This document shows positions 8,768 to 15,947 of a DNA stretch of 64,000 bases, in pieces. The stretch's first letter is position 1. Each line of letters begins with the position of its first letter. The position numbers were made by a program, and so were the translations under genes. Location: NCBI RefSeq assembly GCF_014138435.1, contig NZ_JACJIM010000002.1, positions 620,001 to 684,000 on the forward strand. The letters run 5' to 3'. Below the pieces are notes generated by a model. That model ran no database searches, was not told the DNA's origin, and was given only the letters and a program-made list of their open reading frames with translations. This DNA is from Methylobacterium fujisawaense (lineage in GTDB: Bacteria > Pseudomonadota > Alphaproteobacteria > Rhizobiales > Beijerinckiaceae).

Positions 8768-8820
8768 AGCCGCCGCGCCCGCCCGCACAGAACCGAACGT
8801 AACGGTACCGGAGACGCCCC

Positions 8821-9303
8821 ATGGCGATGGGATCCCTTCGCGCGAACGACGACGACGACCTCGACGACATGCCGATGTCAGACATCAACGTCACGCCGAT
8901 GGTCGACGTGATGCTCGTGCTCCTGATCATCTTCATGGTCGCCGCACCGCTGATGACCACCGGCGTGCCGGTCCAGCTGCCGAAGACGGCGGCCCCCAAA
9001 GTCGCGCAGTCGAAGAAGCCCGCGGAGGTGACGGTCGACAAGGACGGCAACCCGTCCATCGCCAAGGAGGTGTTCACGATGGACAGCATCGTGCCGCGCC
9101 TGCGCGAGATGGCGGCTGCCGACAAGGATCAGGTCATCCTCGTGCGCGGCGACCGTGACGTGCCCTACGGCAAGGTGATGGAGGTGATGGGCCTCGTCGG
9201 CCAGGCCGGCTTCACCAAGGTGTCGCTGATCGCGCAGTCGCCCGGCGGCGCCGCTCCGGCAGCGGCCGCCGCTCCGGCCGCCTCCGCAGGGACCGCGCGC
9301 TGA
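8821..9303 (+). CDS. exbD: ExbD/TolR family protein
   Basis: This 160-residue protein has a single N-terminal membrane anchor and a periplasmic domain. The family-defining segment is MSDINVTPMVDVMLVLLIIFM, with the Asp in VDVMLVLL that takes part in proton conduction. The periplasmic part includes VPYGKVMEVMGLVGQAGFTKVSLIAQ. The tail is a low-complexity Ala/Pro stretch (PAAAAAPAASAGT), longer than usual. An acidic N-terminal run (NDDDDLDDM) precedes the membrane span. Confidence 0.92.
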   Translation: MAMGSLRANDDDDLDDMPMSDINVTPMVDVMLVLLIIFMVAAPLMTTGVPVQLPKTAAPKVAQSKKPAEVTVDKDGNPSIAKEVFTMDSIVPRLREMAAADKDQVILVRGDRDVPYGKVMEVMGLVGQAGFTKVSLIAQSPGGAAPAAAAAPAASAGTAR

Positions 9304-9307
9304 ACCG

Positions 9308-10303
9308 ATGAGCACCTTCACGTCGACGGATCTGCCGGTCGGGGCCGGCGAGCGCCGCCCGTCCGGGCTGGTCGCCGCCTTCCTGGTCGCCCTCGGGCTG
9401 CATGCGCTTGCGTTGGCCGCGATGATGTTCCTGCGGCTGGCCCCGCCCGCGCCGCCTGGCGAGCAGCAGATCACCGTCGACCTCGCGCCGCTCATGACGG
9501 ATGCGACCACCGAAGCTCCGGCGGAGCAGCAGATGAGTCAGGAGGCCCCGCCGGAGACGAAGCCGGTGGACGCGCCGCCCGACGAGGCCGTCCAGCCCCC
9601 GCCGCCGACCGAGATGACCGAGGTTAAGCCGGAGGACACCCAGCCGGTCGAAGCGCCGGCGGAGGCGCAGCCGGTCGAGGCGCAGAACCAAGTGATCACC
9701 TCCACGTCGGAGGCGGCCGAGCCGCTGGCGGCGCCGCCGACCGAGGTCGCCAAGACCGAGGAACCGCCGAAGCCCACACCGGACCCCGCCAAGCTCAAGG
9801 CGGAACGGGAGGCCAAGCTGCGAAAGATCCGCGAGGAGAAGCTCCGCGAGCAGAAGCGCGAAGAGGCACGTCAGGAGCGCCTGGAGGAGATCCGGGAGGC
9901 GAAAGCCAAGGCCACACGCGAGGCGAAGGCGCGTGAGGCCAAGGCCCGGGCGGGCGCCGAGCGGAGTTCGGCCTCGGCCTCGCGTCAGAATGCGGTCGGC
10001 CGGGCCGCCGCAGGCAACGATCCGAGCGCCATGCGGCAATGGCAGGGCGCGATCAGCGCAGCGATCCACAGCCGGATGAACGTGAACGCGGCCGTCGGAA
10101 CCGGGGGTGGGACCGCGGTGGTGCGCTTCACCGTGATGCGCTCGGGCCAGGTGACGGGCGCGGGCCTGGCCCGCTCAAGCGGGATCGGCCAGATCGACAG
10201 CGCCGCCCTCGCGGCGGTGCGCGGCAGCATGCCGGCGGCGCCGCCCGGTGTCACGCTGTCGAACCTGACGGTCTCCATCCCGCTTCGGTTCGGCGTGCGC
10301 TGA
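9308..10303 (+). CDS. tonB: TonB family energy-transducing protein
   Basis: This 331-residue protein is anchored in the inner membrane by LVAAFLVALGLHALALAAMMFL. A long proline- and glutamate-rich periplasmic spacer follows (about 60-165), then a highly charged Lys/Arg/Glu helix (170-215, AKLRKIREEKLREQKREE) and a C-terminal TonB fold (VVRFTVMRSGQVTGAGLARS, ending LTVSIPLRFGVR). It transmits energy from ExbB/ExbD to outer-membrane receptors for siderophores, cofactors or lanthanide chelates, none of which are encoded here. It begins 5 bases after exbD. The charged helix is reminiscent of TolA, but no tolB or pal follows. Confidence 0.9.
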   Translation: MSTFTSTDLPVGAGERRPSGLVAAFLVALGLHALALAAMMFLRLAPPAPPGEQQITVDLAPLMTDATTEAPAEQQMSQEAPPETKPVDAPPDEAVQPPPPTEMTEVKPEDTQPVEAPAEAQPVEAQNQVITSTSEAAEPLAAPPTEVAKTEEPPKPTPDPAKLKAEREAKLRKIREEKLREQKREEARQERLEEIREAKAKATREAKAREAKARAGAERSSASASRQNAVGRAAAGNDPSAMRQWQGAISAAIHSRMNVNAAVGTGGGTAVVRFTVMRSGQVTGAGLARSSGIGQIDSAALAAVRGSMPAAPPGVTLSNLTVSIPLRFGVR

Positions 10304-10602
10304 TCGAACGACGATCGGGGCCGAAATCCTTCGTCAGAACGCGGACCCGGGCCGCATGGACAGGTGGACCCGCACGAAGAGTGTGCGCGGTCAGTCCCGA
10401 CCGTCGATCCGGATTCGCCATCGGCGTCGCGGGCATGCTAAAGCCTTCGCGAAGCTGCTCTCCTTGCGCGCCTGACGGCGGTGCGGGAGGGCGAATGATC
10501 CGGCCTTGCCCTCCGCCCGTCGAACAGGCCGGACCCGCTCAGACACCGTCTCGCGCAGGATGCGTCGGGTCGGATCCGTCGAGCCGGGGTGAAAGGGACA
10601 GG

Positions 10603-10932
10603 ATGAGCGACGAGACTGAGTTTGACCTCGACGAGGTAAATGCCGTCCGCGACGCGGAAGCGGAAGCGAAGACGCGTGCCGAGAATCGCGCCGAGCGTGC
10701 GGAACGTGCGGAGCGTATGGCGCGCGAAGGCGCCCAGGCCATGGCGGAGCATCACGCGGCCATCAAGGCTGTGGATGAGCGGACGCTTCGGCTGCGCTCG
10801 CTGCGCCTCGCCAAGGAGGCCGCAGACGCGCAGGCCAAGGCGGCCGAGAAGGAAGCCAAGGCGGCCGCCAAAGGCTCCGCGAAGAAGGCCGTGAAGAAGG
10901 CGGCACCGAAGAAGACGACCGCGAAGGGTTAG
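10603..10932 (+). CDS. Small coiled-coil protein with lysine/alanine-rich tail
   Basis: This 109-residue protein has an acidic start (MSDETEFDLDEVNAVRDAEA) and a long Arg/Glu/Ala-rich helix, probably a coiled coil. It ends in a tail of AKKAVKK and AAPKKTT repeats like histone H1-type or nucleoid-associated tails. I do not recognise a family. The start at 10603 follows GAAAGGGACAGG. The 299 bases between tonB and this gene show no gene. It is 6 bases upstream of the BrnA-like gene and probably forms an operon with it. Confidence 0.65.
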   Translation: MSDETEFDLDEVNAVRDAEAEAKTRAENRAERAERAERMAREGAQAMAEHHAAIKAVDERTLRLRSLRLAKEAADAQAKAAEKEAKAAAKGSAKKAVKKAAPKKTTAKG

Positions 10933-10938
10933 GGGTCG

Positions 10939-11199
10939 ATGGCCGAGGACCGCAACCGCCGTCGCTTCACCGATCCGCGCGCGACCGCCGAGGCGGCTTT
11001 CCGGGCCGCCACGACCCCGAAGCCGGCTGCCCCGCCGCCGCAACCGGCCGCACGGCCGACGACGATCCCCGGCTCGCGGGAGGTGGTGAGCTTGCGTCTC
11101 GACAGCGCCGTGCTCGCGCATTTCCAGAAGGACGGGCCGGGCTGGCAGGACCGCATCAACGAGGCGCTCAGAAGCCTCGTCCCGGCGGACGACGCCTGA
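10939..11199 (+). CDS. BrnA-type antitoxin (orphan)
   Basis: This 86-residue protein ends with the BrnA/DUF4415 ribbon-helix-helix motif: VVSLRLDSAVLAHFQKDGPGWQDRINEALRS, read as a beta strand followed by two helices. BrnA proteins neutralise the ribonuclease BrnT and repress their own operon. The N-terminal 45 residues are a proline-rich linker (KPAAPPPQPAARPTTIP). No brnT is visible upstream or downstream; the gene before it encodes an unrelated coiled-coil protein. It may have become a stand-alone DNA-binding regulator. Confidence 0.75.
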   Translation: MAEDRNRRRFTDPRATAEAAFRAATTPKPAAPPPQPAARPTTIPGSREVVSLRLDSAVLAHFQKDGPGWQDRINEALRSLVPADDA

Positions 11200-11230
11200 A
11201 TCGTCCATTTGATCGGAGGGCGGCCGGGTC

Positions 11231-11737
11231 TCAGCCCGGCTTCGGCCGGTCACGCAGGATCCGGTTCACCGCCCGGTCAAGGGCGGACAGAAAGGCCGAT
11301 CGGTCTGCGCGCGAGAACGGCTTCGGCCCGCCCGTGATGGTTCCGGCTTCGCGCAACGATTGCATCAGGTCGCGTGTGGCGAGCGCGAGGCCGATCCCGG
11401 ACTCGCTGAACGGCTTACCGGTGAAGGCCAGAACCGTGGCGCCGGCTTTCACGCAGCGCGCAGCCAACGGAACATCGGCGGTGAGCACGATGCTCCCGGG
11501 TCCGGCCCGCGCGGCGATCCAGTCATCGGCGGCGTCGAGTTCCGAACCGACCACCACGCGCTCGATCCAGGGCTCGCGCGGGAGGTTCAGCACGCTGTTG
11601 GCGACGACGTGGACGGTGAGGCCGTAGCGTGCGGCCACCCGGTAGGTCTCGTCCTTCACCGGGCATGCATCGGCGTCGAGATAGATCGCCGGGCCGGTCG
11701 GGGTGGCACGCGTCGGGTCGCTCGTGGCAGCGCTCAT
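11231..11737 (-). CDS. YaiI/UPF0178 family protein
   Basis: This 168-residue protein belongs to the YaiI/YqxD family (DUF188), which shares a PIN-like fold and is of unknown activity. Signatures are YLDADACPVKDETYRVA at the start, the VVVGSELDAADDWIAARAGPGSIVLTADVPLAARCV core with conserved aspartates, and DLMQSLREAGTITGGPKPFS. The start at 11737 overlaps the stop of the upstream membrane-protein gene by 4 bases (ATGA), suggesting translational coupling. Confidence 0.9.
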   Translation of the reverse strand: MSAATSDPTRATPTGPAIYLDADACPVKDETYRVAARYGLTVHVVANSVLNLPREPWIERVVVGSELDAADDWIAARAGPGSIVLTADVPLAARCVKAGATVLAFTGKPFSESGIGLALATRDLMQSLREAGTITGGPKPFSRADRSAFLSALDRAVNRILRDRPKPG

Positions 11738-11937
11738 GACCGGGGCACGACCTTCGAGATGAAGCCCGCCAAAATCAGAAGCACACCCAGGCCGAACTGC
11801 CAGCGCTCGATATCGCCGCCCACCGACAGCACGATGGCGCGGCCGAAGACCACGACCCCGATCAGCGGCAGGCCAAAACGGAGCGCCATCTTGACGGCGA
11901 TCAGGGTGTTGGCGCGGGCGGCGCTGACACGGGCCAT
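11734..11937 (-). CDS. Small inner-membrane protein
   Basis: This is a 67-residue protein with two hydrophobic segments, ALRFGLPLIGVVVFGRAIVL and FGLGVLLILAGFISKVV, joined by a short SVGGDIERWQ loop. The function is unknown. It lies between the cyclase and UPF0178 genes. Its ATG shares a base with the cyclase stop (TGATG) and its stop overlaps the next start, so the three genes form a translationally coupled operon. Confidence 0.7.
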   Translation of the reverse strand: MARVSAARANTLIAVKMALRFGLPLIGVVVFGRAIVLSVGGDIERWQFGLGVLLILAGFISKVVPRS

Positions 11938-13010
11938 CAGCGGGCGACCGCAGCGCGGCGCGGCGCCAGATCCGCCACGGCGGCACTCTCGGCAGGACCA
12001 CGCTCCAGCGTCGCCACGGACAACGGCGCGCCGCGGCCGCGGAGGGCATGGGCGCCGAGAGAGCGCGCCCGGACGCCGGCTGGCAGGCGCGGAAGACGGC
12101 CGAGGAGATCCTGCGAGATCAGGATGCCGACCCCGAGCGGGCGGCACAGGGCCTCGATCCGCGACGTCACGTTCACGGCGTCGCCGAAATACGCGATCTT
12201 GTGGCGGTCGACTCCGACTTCGGCCGTGACCACCGAGCCGCCATGCAGCGCCGCCCGCAGCCGCGGCACCGTCCCGAATTGGGTGGTCCAGGCCGCGGCA
12301 TCAGCCTCGATCCGGTCGAGCACGTCGAACAGGCAGGTGATGCAGCGCGCGTCCTTGAGGCCGCGGGCCATCGGCCAGGTCACCATGGCGAGATCGCCGA
12401 CATAGTCGTCCACGGATCCGCCGTTGCGCCGCACCGGCTCGGCCAGCGTCGCGAACACGGCCCCGAGATACTCCTGGGCGCGCAGGTCCCCGTGCGCCTC
12501 CGCGAAGGCGGTGGAGCCGACGACGTCGAGGAACAGGAAGATCCGCTCCTCCGCCACCGGCTTGTGGTAGCGGCCGATCATGAAGTTCACGAACACCTCG
12601 CCGCCGATCAGATCGCGCATCCGGATCACGAAGACGAGGAGGCCGGACACGGCCAAGGCGTAGGCGAGGACCCGCGCGGTCATCCGGGTCGCGGTCGTCA
12701 GATCGTCCGGTGTCAGGGCGAAGGCCCAGACGACCAAGCCGCCGAGGGCGTTGCCCGCCATGATCATCAGGACGTAGGCGAGTTCCGCGGCCAGCACGTA
12801 GAGCCACGCCGGCAGGCGGCGGATCCGCGTCTGCAGGCCGGCCAGGATCAGCCCGCGGTCGAAAGCCAGCACCGTGGCACCCATGCAGAGGCCGTAGGTG
12901 AATCCGGCGAGGGGAGAGGCGCCAGCCGCGAAGATGATGTTGTAGAGCAACCCCGCGCCGGCCGCCGCCAGCAGGATCAGACCCCAGAATATCCGATGGG
13001 CCGGCAGCAT
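11937..13010 (-). CDS. Class III adenylate/guanylate cyclase with six membrane segments
   Basis: This 357-residue protein has an N-terminal membrane region of about six hydrophobic helices (for example IFWGLILLAAAGAGLLYNII). It is followed by a cyclase catalytic domain from IFLFLDVVGSTAFAEAHG to the end. The two metal-binding aspartates are in FLDVVGST and YVGDLAMVTWP; the transition-state region is KIAYFGDAVNVTSRIEAL. It would make cAMP (or cGMP) in response to a membrane-sensed cue. ATG 13010 is chosen for the CTGGAGATGTGTCG ribosome-binding site; the longer frame to 13166 adds 52 polar residues with no site. Confidence 0.88.
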   Translation of the reverse strand: MLPAHRIFWGLILLAAAGAGLLYNIIFAAGASPLAGFTYGLCMGATVLAFDRGLILAGLQTRIRRLPAWLYVLAAELAYVLMIMAGNALGGLVVWAFALTPDDLTTATRMTARVLAYALAVSGLLVFVIRMRDLIGGEVFVNFMIGRYHKPVAEERIFLFLDVVGSTAFAEAHGDLRAQEYLGAVFATLAEPVRRNGGSVDDYVGDLAMVTWPMARGLKDARCITCLFDVLDRIEADAAAWTTQFGTVPRLRAALHGGSVVTAEVGVDRHKIAYFGDAVNVTSRIEALCRPLGVGILISQDLLGRLPRLPAGVRARSLGAHALRGRGAPLSVATLERGPAESAAVADLAPRRAAVAR

Positions 13011-13291
13011 CGACACATCTCCAGCATGGCCACTGACGGACCGGGTGTCGCGTGGCCGGGCGCGGCGGCGCCCTGCGGGAGGCGCAGGCTCGGCATACCC
13101 GCGCAGCCTGACCTCGAGCCTGGGCCTAAAGTTTAGCGTCGCGGAAGGCCGCCAGCCATTGCTCAACGCCCCAAGATGGCGCGAGTAAGGCGTGCCGGGG
13201 AGTTGAACGGCGGACCCATGACACGTCGGCGGCCCGATCCCGACCGGATCGCCGTCAGCAACCCCTGTGACAGCGAAAAGGGAGCGCTGCC

Positions 13292-14131
13292 ATGTATGCC
13301 AGGAGCTTCGGCGCGATGCGCGTCTCGGTCCCGGTCATCGGCCAGGGCACGTGGCACATCGACAGTTCGGACCGGACGGATGCGATCCGCGCGTTGCGGG
13401 ACGGAATCGACGCCGGCATGACCCATATCGACACTGCGGAGATGTACGGCGACGCCGAGGCGATCGTCGCCGCCGCCATCGTGGATTGCCGCGAGGAGGT
13501 CTTCCTCGTTTCGAAGGTGGTCCCTGGCAATGCGACGCGCCGCGGCGTGGCGCGGGCCTGCGAGGCTTCGCTCCGACGCCTGCGGACGGATCGGTTGGAC
13601 AGCTATCTGCTGCACTGGCCGGGCCAGCACCCGCTCGAAGAGACGATCGCGGGCTTCGAGGATCTGCGCCGGGCGGGCAAGATCCTGTCCTGGGGTGTCA
13701 GCAATTTCGATGTCGAGGATCTCGACCGCGCCCTCGCCATCGCGGGGCCGGACCGGATCGCCTGCAATCAGGTTCTCTACCACCTGAACGAGCGGGCCAT
13801 CGAGCATGCTGTGCTGCCCTGGTGCGAGAAGCACGGCGTCGCGATGGTCGGCTATTCGCCCTTCGGCAGCGGCGACTTTCCCGATCCGGACAGTGCTGGC
13901 GGCCGCGTCCTGGCGGGCATCGCGCGGAGCCATGGGACGACGCCCTACGCCGTGGCCCTCGCCTTCCTGACCCGGCTGCCCGGCACCTTCACGATTCCGA
14001 AGACCGGTCGCCCGGACCGGGCCATCGAGAATGCCGGCGCGGCGGACCTGCATCTGGGTGCGGCCGAGATCGCCCTGATCGACGCGCATTTCCCTCGGGG
14101 GCCACGCCCCCGGATCCTGCCCATGCTGTGA
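13292..14131 (+). CDS. Aldo/keto reductase
   Basis: This 279-residue NAD(P)H-dependent oxidoreductase of the TIM-barrel family has the tetrad features HIDTAEMYGDAEAIVAAAI (Asp and Tyr), VFLVSKVVPGNAT (Lys) and LDSYLLHWPGQHPLEETI (His). NQVLYHLNERAIEHAVLPWC and IPKTGRPDRAIENAGAADL form the cofactor-binding end. It resembles the YeaE/2,5-didehydrogluconate reductase group. The substrate is not predictable. It converges on the GGDEF gene. Confidence 0.9.
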   Translation: MYARSFGAMRVSVPVIGQGTWHIDSSDRTDAIRALRDGIDAGMTHIDTAEMYGDAEAIVAAAIVDCREEVFLVSKVVPGNATRRGVARACEASLRRLRTDRLDSYLLHWPGQHPLEETIAGFEDLRRAGKILSWGVSNFDVEDLDRALAIAGPDRIACNQVLYHLNERAIEHAVLPWCEKHGVAMVGYSPFGSGDFPDPDSAGGRVLAGIARSHGTTPYAVALAFLTRLPGTFTIPKTGRPDRAIENAGAADLHLGAAEIALIDAHFPRGPRPRILPML

Positions 14132-14144
14132 GCCGCGGGCCGGC

Positions 14145-15695
14145 TCAGGCCCGCATCGCGAGGGTCGGGGGTGCGGGCGGCGGTGCGGCCCGCACCCGAT
14201 TGCGGCCGGCCTTCTTGGCGGCATAGAGAGCCGCGTCCGCCGCCGTGAAGAGGCCATCGGGCGGATCCCCGCTGGCCGGATCGGCGGAGGCCACGCCGAT
14301 GCTGACCGTGGCGCTGCCGCCGACGTCCGGAGCATGGGGGATCCCGAGGCTCACCACCGCGCGGCGGATGCGCTCCGCCGCCGCCCCCGCCGCCGTCGCA
14401 TCGAGTCCCGGCAGCAGCGCGACGAATTCCTCGCCGCCGATCCGGAAGCTCAGCCCGCCGGTATCGAGCGTCTGCTGCAGACACAGCGCCACCGCCTTGA
14501 GCACCTCGTCGCCGCGCTGGTGGCCGAAGCGGTCGTTGAACTGCTTGAAGTGGTCGGCATCGACGATCATCAGGGCCAAAGGAGTCCGCAGTCGCGCGGC
14601 ACGGGTCCACTCCACGGCGAAGTGTTCGTCGTAGCTGCGCCGGTTCGGCAGCCCGGTTAAGCCGTCGGTCCGGGCGAGCACCGCGAGTGCAGCATTCGCT
14701 TCGCGCGTGGAGGCCTCAGCGGCCGCCCGGCGACCCACCTCCCGGTGAAGCAGAACCGTCAGCCCGAAGGTGAGGACGCAGAGACTGAGGATCAGGATAC
14801 CGACGATCGCCGCCTTATAGATCCAGACCTCGCGGATGCTGTCGACATCCGTAGCCACCGTCACGATCAGCGGCAGGTCGTCGAGATTCGCGAAGCTGTA
14901 GACCCGGTCAACGCCGTCCAAGGCCGACCGTCCCTGAAACTCGCCGCGGGCATGCGCCTGATAGAACGCATGGGCCGGACTTGCACGGATGCTCTGCCCG
15001 AGCAGTTGCGGCCGGGCCGGCGCGCGGATCAGGAGCGTCCCGTCCCGATGGAACACGTTCAGGGCGATACCGTCATCGAAGCGCAGCCGGTCGAAGAGCG
15101 CCCGGAAATGCGCGAGTCTGATCGATCCGTACACGATCCCCGCGAAGGAACCGTCTGCCGTCTGGATCCGCCGGGTCATGCGGATAATGCTCTCCCCGGT
15201 CAGACGGAACTGAGTCGGTCCAGTGAGGATCAGACCCGCATCGGGATTGGACTTGTGGATCTGGAATTCCGGCAGCGTGCTCAAGTTGGGCCGGTTCTGC
15301 AGGTTGGGATCGCTCGTCAGTTGGACATCACCCGCCGCATCCGTGACGGTGATCGGGCCGAGACCGGAGCCCGCGACGGCGGTGTCGAACACGGCCAAGC
15401 GTCTGAGTTCCGGGTCCAGAATTATGATATCCGCGCGGTGCGCCAAGCGCGCGGAACTCTGCAGGGAGAGATCGTAAACCCGCAGGCTGTGGCCGACCCC
15501 CTCCTCGATCACGGCCAGAAGGTTCGCAGCGTTGCGGCGCGCATTGTGCCAAGCGACATCGCGTAGATCGAGGCAGAGATAGACCCCGAGCAGCGTCAGG
15601 CAGAGCAGCAGGCACGTGCCCCCCAGCGCGATCAGACGCGAGGCGCGATCGGCGAGGTGGACTCGGATCGCTGTGGCAGTCGCGCGCGGGACCAT
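14145..15695 (-). CDS. Membrane sensor diguanylate cyclase (Cache-like sensor + GGDEF)
   Basis: This 516-residue protein has a membrane helix near residues 18-40 (LIALGGTCLLLCLTLLGVYL) and a periplasmic region of about 230 residues. That region has Cache-domain features (YDLSLQSSARLA, SESIIRMTRRIQ, VTVATDVDSIREVW). A second helix follows (IVGILILSLCVLTFGLTVLL), then a GGDEF domain from RTDGLTGLPNRRSYDEHF with the active GGEEF motif. It should make cyclic di-GMP from GTP in response to an external ligand. No EAL domain and no clear RxxD inhibition site were seen. Its upstream gap (15696-15947) is AT-rich and probably carries the promoter. Confidence 0.9.
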   Translation of the reverse strand: MVPRATATAIRVHLADRASRLIALGGTCLLLCLTLLGVYLCLDLRDVAWHNARRNAANLLAVIEEGVGHSLRVYDLSLQSSARLAHRADIIILDPELRRLAVFDTAVAGSGLGPITVTDAAGDVQLTSDPNLQNRPNLSTLPEFQIHKSNPDAGLILTGPTQFRLTGESIIRMTRRIQTADGSFAGIVYGSIRLAHFRALFDRLRFDDGIALNVFHRDGTLLIRAPARPQLLGQSIRASPAHAFYQAHARGEFQGRSALDGVDRVYSFANLDDLPLIVTVATDVDSIREVWIYKAAIVGILILSLCVLTFGLTVLLHREVGRRAAAEASTREANAALAVLARTDGLTGLPNRRSYDEHFAVEWTRAARLRTPLALMIVDADHFKQFNDRFGHQRGDEVLKAVALCLQQTLDTGGLSFRIGGEEFVALLPGLDATAAGAAAERIRRAVVSLGIPHAPDVGGSATVSIGVASADPASGDPPDGLFTAADAALYAAKKAGRNRVRAAPPPAPPTLAMRA

Positions 15696-15947
15696 GGGCT
15701 CGATCGGGTTGCCGCCGGCCCCGGCAACCGGAGAGCGGACTTGCTATCGACCCGAATTCTGAGTCCCGAATATTGAAAAAGGAGTTATTTTAGGAATTAA
15801 GAAGCGTCCGATTTGCGCCAATATAGATCAATCGGCACTAGGTCTGTAAGCGCTGCCGCTTCAAGTCAGCGGTCAGCCGGATTTTGAGCACCGTCGATCA
15901 GGCCCGCGATGGGGTGGCGAGCGCCGGGCCGTCACCGATCGGCGGCG

